Shown one piece after another: positions 36,061 through 47,116 of a DNA stretch of 64,000 nt; position 1 is the first letter of the stretch; each line of letters opens with the position of its first letter. Source of the stretch: Fomitopsis serialis. Taxonomy: Eukaryota; Basidiomycota; Agaricomycetes; Polyporales; Fomitopsidaceae. The notes beneath the pieces are model-generated. The model saw only the letters and a program-made list of their open reading frames with translations, had not been told where the DNA came from and made no database searches. Position numbers and translations under genes: made by a program. The stretch lies in the NCBI RefSeq assembly GCF_022376445.1, contig NW_025954991.1:310001-374000 (forward strand), read 5' to 3'.

Positions 36061-36616
36061 CGTACCTCTACGTACCGACCAGTGCCATGTATCCATAAAT
36101 TGCAGTTTACCGTGCAATTGGACGAGTGAGTGTGTCGTAGCACTTCACCTGCTTTTGATACTTTATGGTCCTTGTTCCGGAGCTCGAGCGCATGGCTCAT
36201 CCGTGTTCAGACGTTCAAGTATAATCGTCATCGCATGTGCCAAGGCGGTAGGCGCAGCCCAGATCGAACGATGACTTCGACGCATCAACAGCCCTAGCTC
36301 AGTCCAACTCTTCGAGTTTCATTGACCTGTGGGTTATAGTCAATGATAACGTCCTGGACACCAAGGAAGAATTGCATACAGTCCTACGGTAAGTGCCAAA
36401 ACCGCAACAGTGGCAAACAGGACCGGTCGGAGAGCACAGTTGAACCGCGCATGATGCATGGTGAGCAGCGGTCGTGATGTGGGCGACACCGAATGGATAC
36501 GGTCATTAAAAATAGCGGGGCTCCCACCGGAGGTCAATCTTTGAAGAGGGGCGCTCCAAAAGTATGGTAGCCGTACCGTGACCAGCGAGCTCAAATTTTG
36601 TGCCGAAGCCGAAAGT
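36061..36616. other. convergent spacer of the intact KTI13-SWI5 block
   Basis: At 36076-36095, right after the SWI5 stop, sequence resembles the reverse complement of about 6366-6390 (CGTACC with TGCCATGTAT). Beyond that the copies diverge. In the left copy the corresponding gap contains the terpene synthase; here there is no trace of a terpene synthase gene. Confidence 0.5.
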
Positions 36617-37930
36617 TCATCGTTCCACGAGGATCCAGCTCGTTCCGTTGCCTCCCCATACGTTGACCGCTCGCGTTCCCGAATCGACCCCACGCGGCGG
36701 CCAGACCCGTAGGGGGACGCTGGCGTCCTCCGTCGACCCGGTCCCGAGATTGCCGTGCTCGTTCCACCCCCACCCCCATACCTCCCTCCGTAAGGCCCCT
36801 TCAAAGTCCACGTCAAGCAGGCACAAGACATGTTCGCTCCCACACGCCAGTTTCGCGATCCTGGATGACGCAGCTGGGAGGGGAAATTCGACATGTCCGA
36901 GCTTGCCAGTCGGCTCGTTCATCCCTCGCCCGAGTTGACCGTGGTTATTGCTCCCCGTCGCCACCACCTTGTCGACGGCGCCATCCCGGATGACAGCATA
37001 CGTCCCATTCCAAGTGCATGCGATATCGTGCGCATCCCTGACGCCCCACAACAGCTCCCGCTGAGACTTTCGATTTGAGCCCATGCCCGTCAGTCGGCCT
37101 GACGAATGCAGGAAAACAGTATGTTGGTTTCCGAGAGCAACATGAGCAACGTGGCCGAGAGCCTTGGTAGTGTCGTCCAGGCAAACAAAGTGCGGTGCGG
37201 CATGGAACAGAGGAAGCAGACTTGCGCTAGGGCCCGCTGAGCTGAGCTGACCATGCCTAGAGGTGCCCCAGCCCACGATGCCTTCCGTGGTAGAGCCGTC
37301 TGCCGACGTGAGCTTGACCACCGCGACAACATGATGTGGACCCGAGTCTAACGCTTGTACAGACAGCATGACGTTCTCCCCCGTAGGAACGTCGGAAAAG
37401 GCGTCGAGCAGTGGTACGAAGTGTAGAGACCGCACCGCCGTTTGCGTGCCCTTGCCGCCGCCAGCGCCAAGATTCCCGAAGTCGTCCGCACCCATGGAGA
37501 TGAGCACGTCGCTCCTGTCTGTACATGAGAATACGACGTACGATGTCTCCCAGCTGGCCGCTACCAAGCGCGGCGCGTACATCTCCAGCGACAGTCCTTC
37601 GAGACGAAGGTCAAGCGGCCTGAATACCGCGCCGGACCCGGAGTCTGCATCACCATGCGCGTATGAAGGACCTAGCTGTCCCCTGCGCCCATCGCCGCAT
37701 CCCCACAATTCCTGTGAGTCATAACGCGTGAGGAGAGCAAGGGTATGGTTCGCGCCGCAGGCGACGTTCGTGATCGCGGTGGTGCCGTCTGGCAGCTGCC
37801 CAGGGAGACATCCGTGAAAAAGACATGGCGTGAATACGTGGGCATCGTTGATGTCGCCTGTAGCTAGCTGGCCTCGAGCGTTGGAGCCGGATGAGAACAG
37901 ACTGAGAGTACCGTTATTGGCGGCCGACAT
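36617..37930 (-). CDS. KTI13/ATS1-like RCC1-repeat protein
   Basis: Intron-less, 437 residues. The start is the ATG at 37930 in an ideal context (GCCACCATG). It is a seven-bladed RCC1-type propeller: repeat motifs include GSNARGQLATGD (15-26), GCGDGRRGQLG (77-87), GADDFGNLGAGG, WGTSRHGQLSS, GSNNHGQLGRG and the final WGWNEHGNLGTG. The C-terminal WGWxEHGN block and the ending (GGNGTSWILVER) match Ats1/Kti13 rather than the Ran exchange factor RCC1. Kti13 partners Kti11/Dph3 in electron supply for diphthamide synthesis and Elongator-dependent wobble-uridine modification. It is convergent with SWI5. A decayed inverted copy is at 3322-4750. Confidence 0.8.
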   Translation of the reverse strand: MSAANNGTLSLFSSGSNARGQLATGDINDAHVFTPCLFHGCLPGQLPDGTTAITNVACGANHTLALLTRYDSQELWGCGDGRRGQLGPSYAHGDADSGSGAVFRPLDLRLEGLSLEMYAPRLVAASWETSYVVFSCTDRSDVLISMGADDFGNLGAGGGKGTQTAVRSLHFVPLLDAFSDVPTGENVMLSVQALDSGPHHVVAVVKLTSADGSTTEGIVGWGTSRHGQLSSAGPSASLLPLFHAAPHFVCLDDTTKALGHVAHVALGNQHTVFLHSSGRLTGMGSNRKSQRELLWGVRDAHDIACTWNGTYAVIRDGAVDKVVATGSNNHGQLGRGMNEPTGKLGHVEFPLPAASSRIAKLACGSEHVLCLLDVDFEGALRREVWGWGWNEHGNLGTGSTEDASVPLRVWPPRGVDSGTRAVNVWGGNGTSWILVER

Positions 37931-38608
37931 GGTGGCATTCGCCAGGGTGGCGCATTGACAAGCGCCAAAGGCTCGAGTGAACAACTTGGAGTTTCATTTC
38001 AAGACTGCACATCCCAAGCACATCCGTCTCTCTGTCGACGTCGTGCTACTGCTGCACACATATACGCCTTGACCCATATGCCAACTTTCCTCTGTCATTT
38101 CTAGCTCCCGGTAGATCGTGAGTCTCATCTCGTCCCCGCAGCGTCTCCGAGTCTACTACTACATGTGCGGCCGGGGGGAACTTTCGAATTAGCATTAGCT
38201 TGATGTCGAGGTATCGTTGCTGTTCGATACTGTACTCATTGATCTGCTGTTACTGATAACCCAATCATCGTGTTCATAGTTTACCCCAGACGAGATATAT
38301 CGCCGTCAACGTTAATGACGACGAGTGCGAAGACCGTCGTCCGAGGAATGACCAAGGACTGTGTCATATTTTGCAAGAGGTTACGAGCACTCAGGCCCAG
38401 GAAATGGCTCGCCGCACAACATCACATCGCTCCTCGACGTTGATGACAATTGAACAATAATCCACGCAGATACAAAACCATGAAGCAGCAGTGTCAAAGA
38501 CGACAAACTGATTTCCTATATGCCAAACACTCAGGTAACATGCCAGTGAACGACATCTCATTCGGCTGAAACTGAATACATATCACATCAGCACGATCCC
38601 TGTATCCT
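37931..38608. other. intergenic
   Basis: It contains the KTI13 promoter and the 3' region of the aspartic protease. Similarity to the left block reaches only about 30-60 bp upstream of the KTI13 ATG. Nothing else recognisable. Confidence 0.4.
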
Positions 38609-40125
38609 TCATAGCGTGAATACGCAAGAATACGCACTGCTCTTAGCAAATGCCATCTGCTGGTTGCTGATGTCCCACACGCTGTAGTACTGCTTAAGCA
38701 GGCTCCCGCCGACCAAGTTCAGGCCGTCAAGAGCGTTGATCATCGTCTGGCAGAGGGTCGGCTCCGCCTCGAACGGCCCAACGTTGAATTCGTTGCTCGA
38801 GATCGTCAGGTTGAACGGCGTGCCAGAGGTGTCCGTGAACGTGAAGTCGATCCGGGCAGGAAGCTGGTCGATCTTGTCGCATGAGATTCCGTAAGTTCCC
38901 GGTTCGGGCTCGTAGGGCTGAATGTCGGGTGAGATCAACGCGTAAATCGACTGCATGACACAATCAGTCATTCGTCATGGTGGTATGAAGAGTTGCGACG
39001 GACCTCAACGACCTCAGCGCTGTCGAAGTAGACGTTGGGAGTTCCGCTGTCGAAGGTAAAGGTACGAGTCTGGTTGATGGCCGAGATCGTCTGGCCATTG
39101 ACATAGACGGTAGGAGAATCGAGTGCCCATTTTTCTTGCTTTTCAGAAGACAGCGGAGCATACGTCAAGTCTCCCGTGTACTTTGTTGGGTCGATGCCTC
39201 CAATTGTCAGCTCCGCATTGCCGACAGATTTCGGTGTCAGGTACAGGCCAAATTGGGCTGTAGGATACGGCGTGTGAAGCAGAGGATAGACGGATGTCAT
39301 ATGGAGTAATTACTAACCTTCGTAGCCTTGGTCCACAAGACCTTGCCAGAATCCCGTCACGATAGGCCCCATACCTGTCGTGGCCGAAGTTCAAAATGTG
39401 CAAATGTTGAAGGCAAAGGTCGTACCTTGTATGCCAGAGTTCGGGTCGGCGTCGAAGGCTTGGGTCTGATTGATGATTGTGTACAACGGAACATTAGGAG
39501 TGCTGATGCCCCCGACTGTCACGGTATCACGGCCCACGCGAAGCCACAACACATATTCATCCTCATATTGCAACGTGTCCACGCCGATACCGGTAATGAA
39601 AGTGATGTTGGATATGTCGTCGCTTCCCACGTATGTGGAACTCAGAGACGTGTTGACCTTCGGCTGGTTAGCACAAGGGGCACCACATTCGGTACCTGGG
39701 ACGGGGTCAAAAATCGCGAAACCTCGATACAAAGGAATCCTACTAGTAAACTCAAGGGTGAAGCTTCCGGTGTCGAAAATCACGCTGACGTTTTGCGGTG
39801 GTGTACCAACTATAGGCAAGTCAGCACACATCATCTTGAACGTCTACTGAACGGACCTTGGATGTCACCGTACCACCTACAAGGACACTCAGTTTTCGAT
39901 GAGCAAGTTGGTATAGAACTGAACTCACTGAAGGTCGGTTCCGTTGTAGTAATCGTCGAGAGCAATGTTAGTTGACACGCCGGCCCTCTTTCGGAAAGAC
40001 GAGATATGACCCTTGGCCACTTTCCGAGCAGATAGGGAAATCGGATGCACGTCCCTCGCAAGCTGCGGTATTGCCCTAGTAGACACGGCTATGAGACCGA
40101 GAATCAATATCGGGGAGGCAAACAT
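38609..40125 (-). CDS. secreted pepsin-like aspartic protease (A1 family), copy A
   Basis: Predicted 401 residues from seven exons: 39929-40125, 39857-39876, 39744-39809, 39426-39695, 39318-39374, 39004-39257 and 38609-38950, in exact frame. The N-terminus is a signal peptide (MFASPILILGLIAVSTRA) followed by a propeptide with KR near residue 50. The catalytic aspartates are D85 in IFDTGS and D273 in TFDSGT, the paired DTG/DSG of pepsins. It would act outside the cell or in the secretory pathway. The 48-bp intron at 39696-39743 is a multiple of three with no stop, so retention would add 16 residues soon after the active-site loop. It is inverted relative to copy B, with which it shares every intron position. 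Confidence 0.92.
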
Positions 40126-40175
40126 CTTCGCTCGCAGTTACCGAGTACCCTCCATCAATGCTCACCATCCATCCA

Positions 40176-40183
40176 TTATAAGT
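40176..40183 (-). promoter_or_regulatory. TATA box of aspartic protease A
   Basis: ACTTATAAT on the minus strand lies about 50-60 bp upstream of the ATG at 40125. The same GTACTTATA block occurs upstream of copy B, so the core promoters were duplicated together. Confidence 0.55.
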
Positions 40184-41666
40184 ACCTCGGTTTTTGAGCA
40201 CCAGCGCTGATGCGGCATCGGAAGAGAGCTAGCCCTATGAGTGAAACACCAGAGGGATATCCAGTCTTGACAGAAATAGCAACACATTCAAGATGCATCT
40301 CTCCATATGGCCTATGGAGACTCTGCGCAGAGACGCTTCGGGCAGAAGCGGCCTTCGTACAAAGGCCGAGGACAGTACCACATGCTTGATACTTCCACTG
40401 CGAACTCGTGCCGAGTCCCGATCCTGATGTGAGCAAGCACGTACGGTTGCAAGCTCATGCGTTCACAAGAGAGGTCTTGCGAACCGGCGCAGGGCTCTAC
40501 GCATTACAATAAGCCTCAGGCAGTCACCCATGTCCAGACGCAAGAGAGACCGATCAAGTCAACAACGTGCGAAACTCGCACTGATGCCATGCAAGCCGTG
40601 GTGAGACCAGACATGCAAGCGCGGCATTGCTGCAGTCTTGAGGGCGTCCGGGACGGCCACTCATGTCATTGAGTAGTTGATATGGGCCGCGCCATGACTC
40701 ACGGTCGCAGGATGCATCATGGATGTAGTAAAGCAGCTGACTGTCAAGAAACTATGGACTCACGGGACACTTTAACTCAGGCAGTTTGCCTCGAAGGCCA
40801 GGTTTGATTGAAAATCCACCAGAATGGCCCGCGACCGGCCATTGTTGGAGGGTGAGGACGAGCAATGCAGAGTGCTTCCTACCGGATGTCATCCTAGCGT
40901 GACCACCCCGTGAGCACAAGTTGAGAAGCAAAAGTTGAGAAGATATGAGCACCCTGGGTTGTGGTGTATGGTGCGTTCCGAGGTCGTAGACTATGAGCCA
41001 ATAAAAGGAAGACCTGCATCGCATAGCTCGCCGTTCAGAACGCCCTCAAACATGCGTCCCTCAAACATGCGTCCCTCAACGTGCAAACTCACCAGAATGC
41101 CTCAAGGATTGTTTCGCGCCACGAGCGTATTCTTCACCAAGTAAGTAGACAGGTGGGCTCATACTGGCCATGATGCATATGGATGTTGGAAACGGATACG
41201 ATTCGGCCATGTTACTGGCCTCGCATTCGCTCAATGTATCTATCTGGATTACCACGCGCACAGTGTTCATCAGCCCAAAATGATGTTGCTGCAGACATAC
41301 CATGTGGCATTGCGTCGTCTCAGCGTGCGAGTACTAACACGCAACACAGCTCAGCAAGATTGTCGAGTTGGCACGTATTCCGGAGGTGCGCACATCTCTT
41401 GCTGTTCGTGATTTAGACAAATAGCCAGCAGTTGTGCCAACAGTGCTAGAACGGAACGCGGATGCAGACGGTAGAGGAAGAGAATGTCGCGCCGGCCAAG
41501 AGTCGCGGCTGCGCCGACTTCGACGCGACCGGTCACAGATATGCGTGACCGAGCGCGTCAGTGGCGGGTGACACTGTGACAGCACGCGTCGACCATCGCG
41601 GAAGCCACACCAGAGTCTACCTGCGTATTACGTCCGCACTCTTTCCCTTTCTCTGCTCCCTTGCTC
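40184..41666. other. 1.5 kb intergenic
   Basis: It lies between the divergent protease A and MAU2 starts. Apart from a small tandem repeat at 41043-41079 I see no gene, RNA box or mobile element. Confidence 0.45.
41043..41079. repeat. short tandem repeat, 15-bp unit
   Basis: The unit CCCTCAAACATGCGT occurs twice back to back (41043-41057 and 41058-41072), followed by a 7-base third start. No function is evident. Confidence 0.8.
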
Positions 41667-44429
41667 ATGGCGAACGATAAACCACGCGCATCAAAGAGAC
41701 GCAAGGTAGAGCTAAAGCCCTCCGCTGAAGCTCAGAGCGCAGAAGCATCGGCCACATTTCTCAGGCCGCTCCCTCCCGCCGTGCTTCTCATATCTCTCCC
41801 CGCGCTATTGGCTCACCCTCCAAATCACAAATACTATATTCCGTCTCTAGTGCTCTCTCTTACCGCTCTGAGGAAGTGCTTGACTTTGTCTGGGCTGTCA
41901 CCGGAGATCGAGTGCCGTGCTTGGACTGGCCTGGCGGAGATTGGCATGAAGGTTATCAGCGGTGGACTAAGCCAGAGTGAAGACTGCCCGTGGGCTCTAG
42001 GGATTGAAACTGAGGTGCGGTTGTGGCGATATATAGGCTTGAGCGACTGACTGATGGTATCACAGGTAGAGAAGGCTATAAGCAAAGGCGTGAGTACTTG
42101 CTTTCCCAGTCGCTTTCAAGCTGCAGAGGTGGACTGTATGCACTTTTGGTCCTCCCTATGCGTTATGAATGTGCATATATGCGAGATATTGATTCTGATT
42201 CTAACTTTTCAATCAGTCTATCATCGCACAGAAGGTACGCTGTTCATATATGTTGTGGCCCTGGTGTCGCTCACGCATCGAGTAGCATCCATCTCTCCGT
42301 CCATACAAACTGCATCTTTCCCTACTCCAGGTGCAGCTCTCGCAATGGCAACACAAATCTAAATTTGCCCGCACTCAGCTTCGGAAGCTCTTCACCTCCT
42401 TCCTGCCCAGCGATCCACCTCATGCTATCTATTCCGTCCATCTCGCATACATCAATCTCCTCCTTACTCCTTCATCGACCAGCACACCCAGTTCGTCATC
42501 CGCGCCGCCATCCACACCAGTCGATAGTCCGCAGGACATACACGCGGCGTTGAGTGCAGTTGAGGCTCTCGCGGGCGTGGCCCATGGCAAAGGTCACAAA
42601 GGCATGGTTCTCCTCTCGCGCGTACTCCGCCTCCGCATCCTCGTCGCTGCGAACATGTGGGCCGACGTGCCGGAAGCACTCCAGGCAGCGGAGAAGGCAC
42701 TGGGACTGTCCTATCAAGCTGCAGCCACGCCGAAGCCTCGTAAGCCTGGAGAACAAGACGAGTTCATCACATTCGAAGACACCTTCGAATCGGCCATGGT
42801 GGTGCACTTGCTCATGATGGCCGTGATTTTCTACACGCACGTAGGGAATGCAGCGGAAGCGTCGCCGAGGCTGTCTCATCTACATGCGCTGATGGATTCG
42901 GGCGTCCTGGATAAATTCCCCGATGGCATGGTCGAGGTGCGTGCAGAAATGCCACTCGGCAACGATGCTTACGATTGGCGGTCGCATATACACGCGTCTC
43001 ACTGCCGCATTGTCGCATCTATCTATCTAACATGAACGTTGTTCTAACGTTTCGCTCACAGATTCCCCTGCCGAAGTCTGCCCCCGTCGTCCTACAAGTG
43101 ACACACCCACGCATTCTGTTCCTCCTCACCTTCCTCGTGAGCGCGACTTCTAAGCGCGACGCAGTCGGGCGGAAGCCGAAGCGCAAGGTCTTTGCCCAAG
43201 CAGGTTTAGACGCATGGGACAATCATCACAATAGTGAGATTTCTTGTGAGTAACTCGTTTCTGAGTCAGGACCTGTGTCTTACTCCGTATCACAGTTGCT
43301 CTATGGGCAGGAATCGGCGATGTAGAGGAGGTTGAGCAGCGCTTGGCCAGAATCCGAGCAGACCTTTTGTGCGAGGTAATTGCTGTATGTATGGTGTTGT
43401 TACATAAAGCCAGGGAAGCTCTACTGATCACCAATCAGCTCTCAATCATGCGTAGTGAATTTGATTCCGCAAAAGAGGTTTGTTTCATTCTTTAAATGTC
43501 GAATGTGGTCTTAACATTACGTGCAGAACCTCAACATCCTTATCGCACACGCCCGCACCTATGACATCTTCCCTCTCTTCGCCGCTCGCATCGCGCTCCA
43601 TCATGGCCACCTCGCACATGCCCTTGGTCAGTTCGCACGCGCCTCCCAATGCTATCAGGCCGCCGCCAGCCACTCCGAGCCCGATAGTTTCGTGCACGTA
43701 GCCGCTCGCGCGAGCGGTTTCGCGCTCCGGCTCGGACTGAAGCAACGTGAGCGTGGCGCGCTGAACGAGGGTGAAGATGAGGACGCGCTTCCGTACGACC
43801 GAGATATGGTGGACGAGGGTATGCACATCGCGCAGGCCTGTAAAGGCATGGGCGGCACGCTCGATGCGGTTGGACAAGTGCTGCTGGCATGCCTGACGCC
43901 AGAAATCCTCGCGGCGAAGTGAGCATTTCATCTGTGTGATACATGTGCTGTACGGTCACTGACGGATTGCGTAGGCAACATCTGAAGAAAGCCCTGAATC
44001 TGGCGACGGTGGCGCGGGACAACCACTTGCGAGCACTGATTCTCGCGTTGATCGCTTCGCATTACTTCCACACCGCGGGTGATCATGCCCTCGAGATGCT
44101 GCAGACATGCGAACAGCTTGCCGCGGGGCTGGGCGCGCCTGCCGATAGGTCGAAACCTGATCCAAGCTCCAAGGATGCGGTTGTGCCAGTAGGGAACGCA
44201 CCGTTGGGTTTGTGGGTGGGGGAGCGCTTCCTAGGTGCGCCGTTCTGCGGTCTTTGAGGCTGCCTAGCGGTCAAACTATATTGATGATCTCGCAGAGCTG
44301 TTTAGGAGAGCAGGGAAGGAAGCGCGTGTACAGAAGCAGCTGGCACACAACAATCAACTTTCCAAAGCAGTAGAAGACCTTGCCCGTCGTGGAGCGGAAG
44401 GGCGACCCCCCTCAAAGAACACGTCTTAG
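41667..44429 (+). CDS. cohesin loading factor MAU2/SCC4
   Basis: Predicted 709 residues from ten exons: 41667-42014, 42066-42089, 42217-42234, 42286-42936, 43062-43245, 43296-43375, 43439-43477, 43527-43918, 43975-44234 and 44296-44429. All are in frame. MAU2/SCC4 binds the N-terminus of NIPBL/SCC2 and helps load cohesin on chromosomes. The protein is an all-helical TPR-like array. The block KHPSLRPYKLHLSLLQ with SQWQHKSKFARTQLRKL, and later NLNILIAHARTYDIFPLFAARIALH-type helices, match the family. The short N-terminal leader is basic (KRRKVELK), possibly a nuclear signal. Exons 2 and 3 are only 24 and 18 bp. No lesions. Confidence 0.88.
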
Positions 44430-45105
44430 CCTAATAGCTTTGTCGCGGAATCTGCTGTCTGTCGTATCATATCCCGCATTGTAATCACCAGCACGCACAA
44501 CTCTCCATGGATCTTTCGCCGTAGTCATCGTCAACCCCTGCTCTCGCGCTGTGTATATTGCTACTATGCTAGTTATGTTATCGTTATTCGCATTCATACC
44601 TGTATCTGTATCCCGCAGTCGTCTGGAATTTTGATGCACTGACAAGACCTGTTCAGTCGGTTGAGTGACGAGCTGCAACTTAACGACCCTTGTAAGTACC
44701 AACGTTATACACTGGCAGTTAAGTAGATCGATCACGTGGCTGACTGCGAAGACGTGCTGTCGCCACAACTTTCAGCGTCTCGACTCTCCATGCACTCTTC
44801 TACTTGTCTTTCTTGTCTGCGGGTGGTCCAACGCACTAGTGCTGACTGTGTATGCAACTCATGTTTGAAGCCTTGATGTTCTCGCGGAGGCTGGCATCTC
44901 TACGCAAGCCACATGTCCGCCGCCGACGCCTGCAGAACAGCGCCTTCAGTTTGGAACAAAACACACGGGCACGACGGTCTTCTCAGCCTGGACAAACGCC
45001 TTTTAGTCCCGTGAATCAGGCTTTATCTACCTAGTTGCAGACAGACTGGTCCCTCGCTCTCGTTATTCGCCCGCCTGTACTCTCCCGCTCCGAGTCGACT
45101 CCGCT
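44430..45105. other. intergenic
   Basis: It holds the 3' region of MAU2 and the promoter of the tetraspanin. No further recognisable feature. Confidence 0.4.
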
Positions 45106-46405
45106 ATGTACAACGAATCTCAAGGAGGCGTTCACCTGGAGCCGCCGAAGTTTCCGCTCCCCTCGCGCTCAACTTCGTCTATACTCTCCCAGGATGGGTT
45201 GACTTCCAGCACGGATACGCACGATAAGCGTGTGTCGCTCACCGTGAACTACCTACCAGCGAAGTTTTCAACAACCCTCCTTTCTGAGGGCCCGAAACGA
45301 CGAAAGGTGTGGAGAAACAGCGACAGTCCGTTGCCAAAGCAGGGCGGTGGACGCGAAGCATTTAGGCGAAACGAAGCGCGTATGCCAGGGGAGGACGACG
45401 AAGACCTTGACGGCGTCGAGTTCGACCACCATACCAGAGGGCACCTTAAACCTAAGCAACGGTGGAATCGATTCAAATGGACGCTCTTTGTTTCGAATGT
45501 CATTGTGAGTGCTGATTGTCACATTGAGCTTCACTCGTTGACTCCCCGCAGTTCACAATCTATTGCGTTGCTACCCTGGTCGTCTGCCTCTTGATCTGGT
45601 TCGACGTCTGGGAGCACGCGGATATTATCCGCGTAGGCAACCAGCCAGAATTGATCGTATCGACATGTGCCGCAGCCCTGGGCATACTCACAGCCCTCGT
45701 CGGGTGGTCTGGCATCCTGCTGAACAACCGCGCGTTCCTATCAGTATACTGCACCCTGCTTTGGGCTATCTTCGCACTCCTCGTGACGCCGGGTTATATC
45801 GCATACAAGCGACGCGCATTCAACCTCGAGGGCAAGATCAACCAGCAGTGGTCGCAACAGCTCGGGCTCGACGGACGAGTGCGCATCCAGAATCAGCTCC
45901 ACTGCTGCGGCTACTTCAGTCCCTTCGTGGAGGCTACCGCTAGCGCGACGTGCTATGCACGTAGCGTTCTCCCCGGGTGCAAGGCGCCGTACATCAAATT
46001 CGAGCGGAAGATCCTCGAGTGGTGGTACACCGTCGTGTTCGCACTCGCGCCCGCGCAGATTGCGGTCATGACTGCTGGCCTCTTGTGCTCGAATCACATT
46101 ACGTACCGATTTGGGAAAGGCATGATGCCCAAGGCGTATCGCCTCGATTCGCGGAGTCTCGCTGTGATTATGGACAACTATGCAAGGTGAGCCGAATGCG
46201 CGAGTGTACGCAGGATGCTCATGTTGTCTCCTCCCATAGTCACTTGGCCGAGGAATATGGCACGGAAGTCGCGTCGGACATCGTGTCGAAGTCCCGTTCT
46301 AGCCTCAAGCTGGATGCGATGCCTACTGCCTCCTACACCCGTAGTAGGTCATCCTCGCTCTTCAATAGGGTTGACAGCTTCCTCGGGAGGGCAGCCCGCA
46401 AGTAG
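45106..46405 (+). CDS. tetraspanin-like membrane protein
   Basis: Predicted 399 residues from three exons (45106-45504, 45552-46186, 46240-46405). A long polar, partly basic N-terminal tail (about 125 residues) precedes four hydrophobic segments near 126-150, 166-187, 194-215 and 285-305. The large loop between TM3 and TM4 contains the tetraspanin hallmark CCG at residues 251-253 (NQLHCCGYFSP) and a later PGC. The C-terminal tail is Ser/Arg-rich. Fungal tetraspanins act in plasma-membrane organisation, and Pls1 or Tsp2 types are known in basidiomycetes; which one this is remains open. The N-terminal extension is longer than usual for the superfamily. Confidence 0.85.
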
Positions 46406-47055
46406 AATCATGGACTCCCACTTATCCATGCTCATTTCGCTCCGACCCTCGTGTATTGTCGCCAGTAGTCACCACACGACAGACTTGCGTATTTCCGTTT
46501 GTTCCATATTGTCTTCAGCAAGGTGACGTCTAACGGTTTGATAGACAAGGTACGAACCCATTATGCTTGCTTCTCCACATCCTGTGGCATCCGTTCTAGG
46601 GCACTTCCGGAACGGCCGCAACCCCGCGCTTGCCGCTTGCACTGCTGTGCCCCGCCTTCGGGATACGTGGCATCATTGCAATATGGGTTCGGCATGTTGT
46701 AGCTTTTAGCGGTCTTTGACAGGTATTTGATGCGGCTAGACATGAGCAACTCCTCACGAGGCTCCCTACGCCGCTTTGTACTATGGATTGCAACCGTACG
46801 TGCAAGGTCCGCACTCTCATGGTGGAGAATCGTTGTGCATACTGCACCATCCCCGACCACGTGTGTAGGCCCCTTCTTGCCCGAAGCGTCCTGCGAAGTC
46901 GCTGCGAAGTTGCGCATACCATATGGACAGAAGCTGCTCAACGCGCTGATATGCTTGGACCGTACAGCCTCCATTGATATGCATGTTTCAGCCATGAGGA
47001 AAACTCGCTTTCGCGCTGCGGTGTGTCAGCCGCGGTGTTCAACGACATGGGTACT
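46406..47055. other. intergenic
   Basis: No recognisable coding frame or RNA gene between the tetraspanin and protease B. Confidence 0.4.
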
Positions 47056-47061
47056 TATAAA
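47056..47061 (+). promoter_or_regulatory. TATA box of aspartic protease B
   Basis: TATAAA in GTACTTATAAAG lies 61 bp before the ATG at 47117. The block is shared with copy A. Confidence 0.6.
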
Positions 47062-47116
47062 GAACGGGCGACGAGTGTTGATGGAGCTCGAGGGTACCCG
47101 GCACCTGCGAGTGAAC

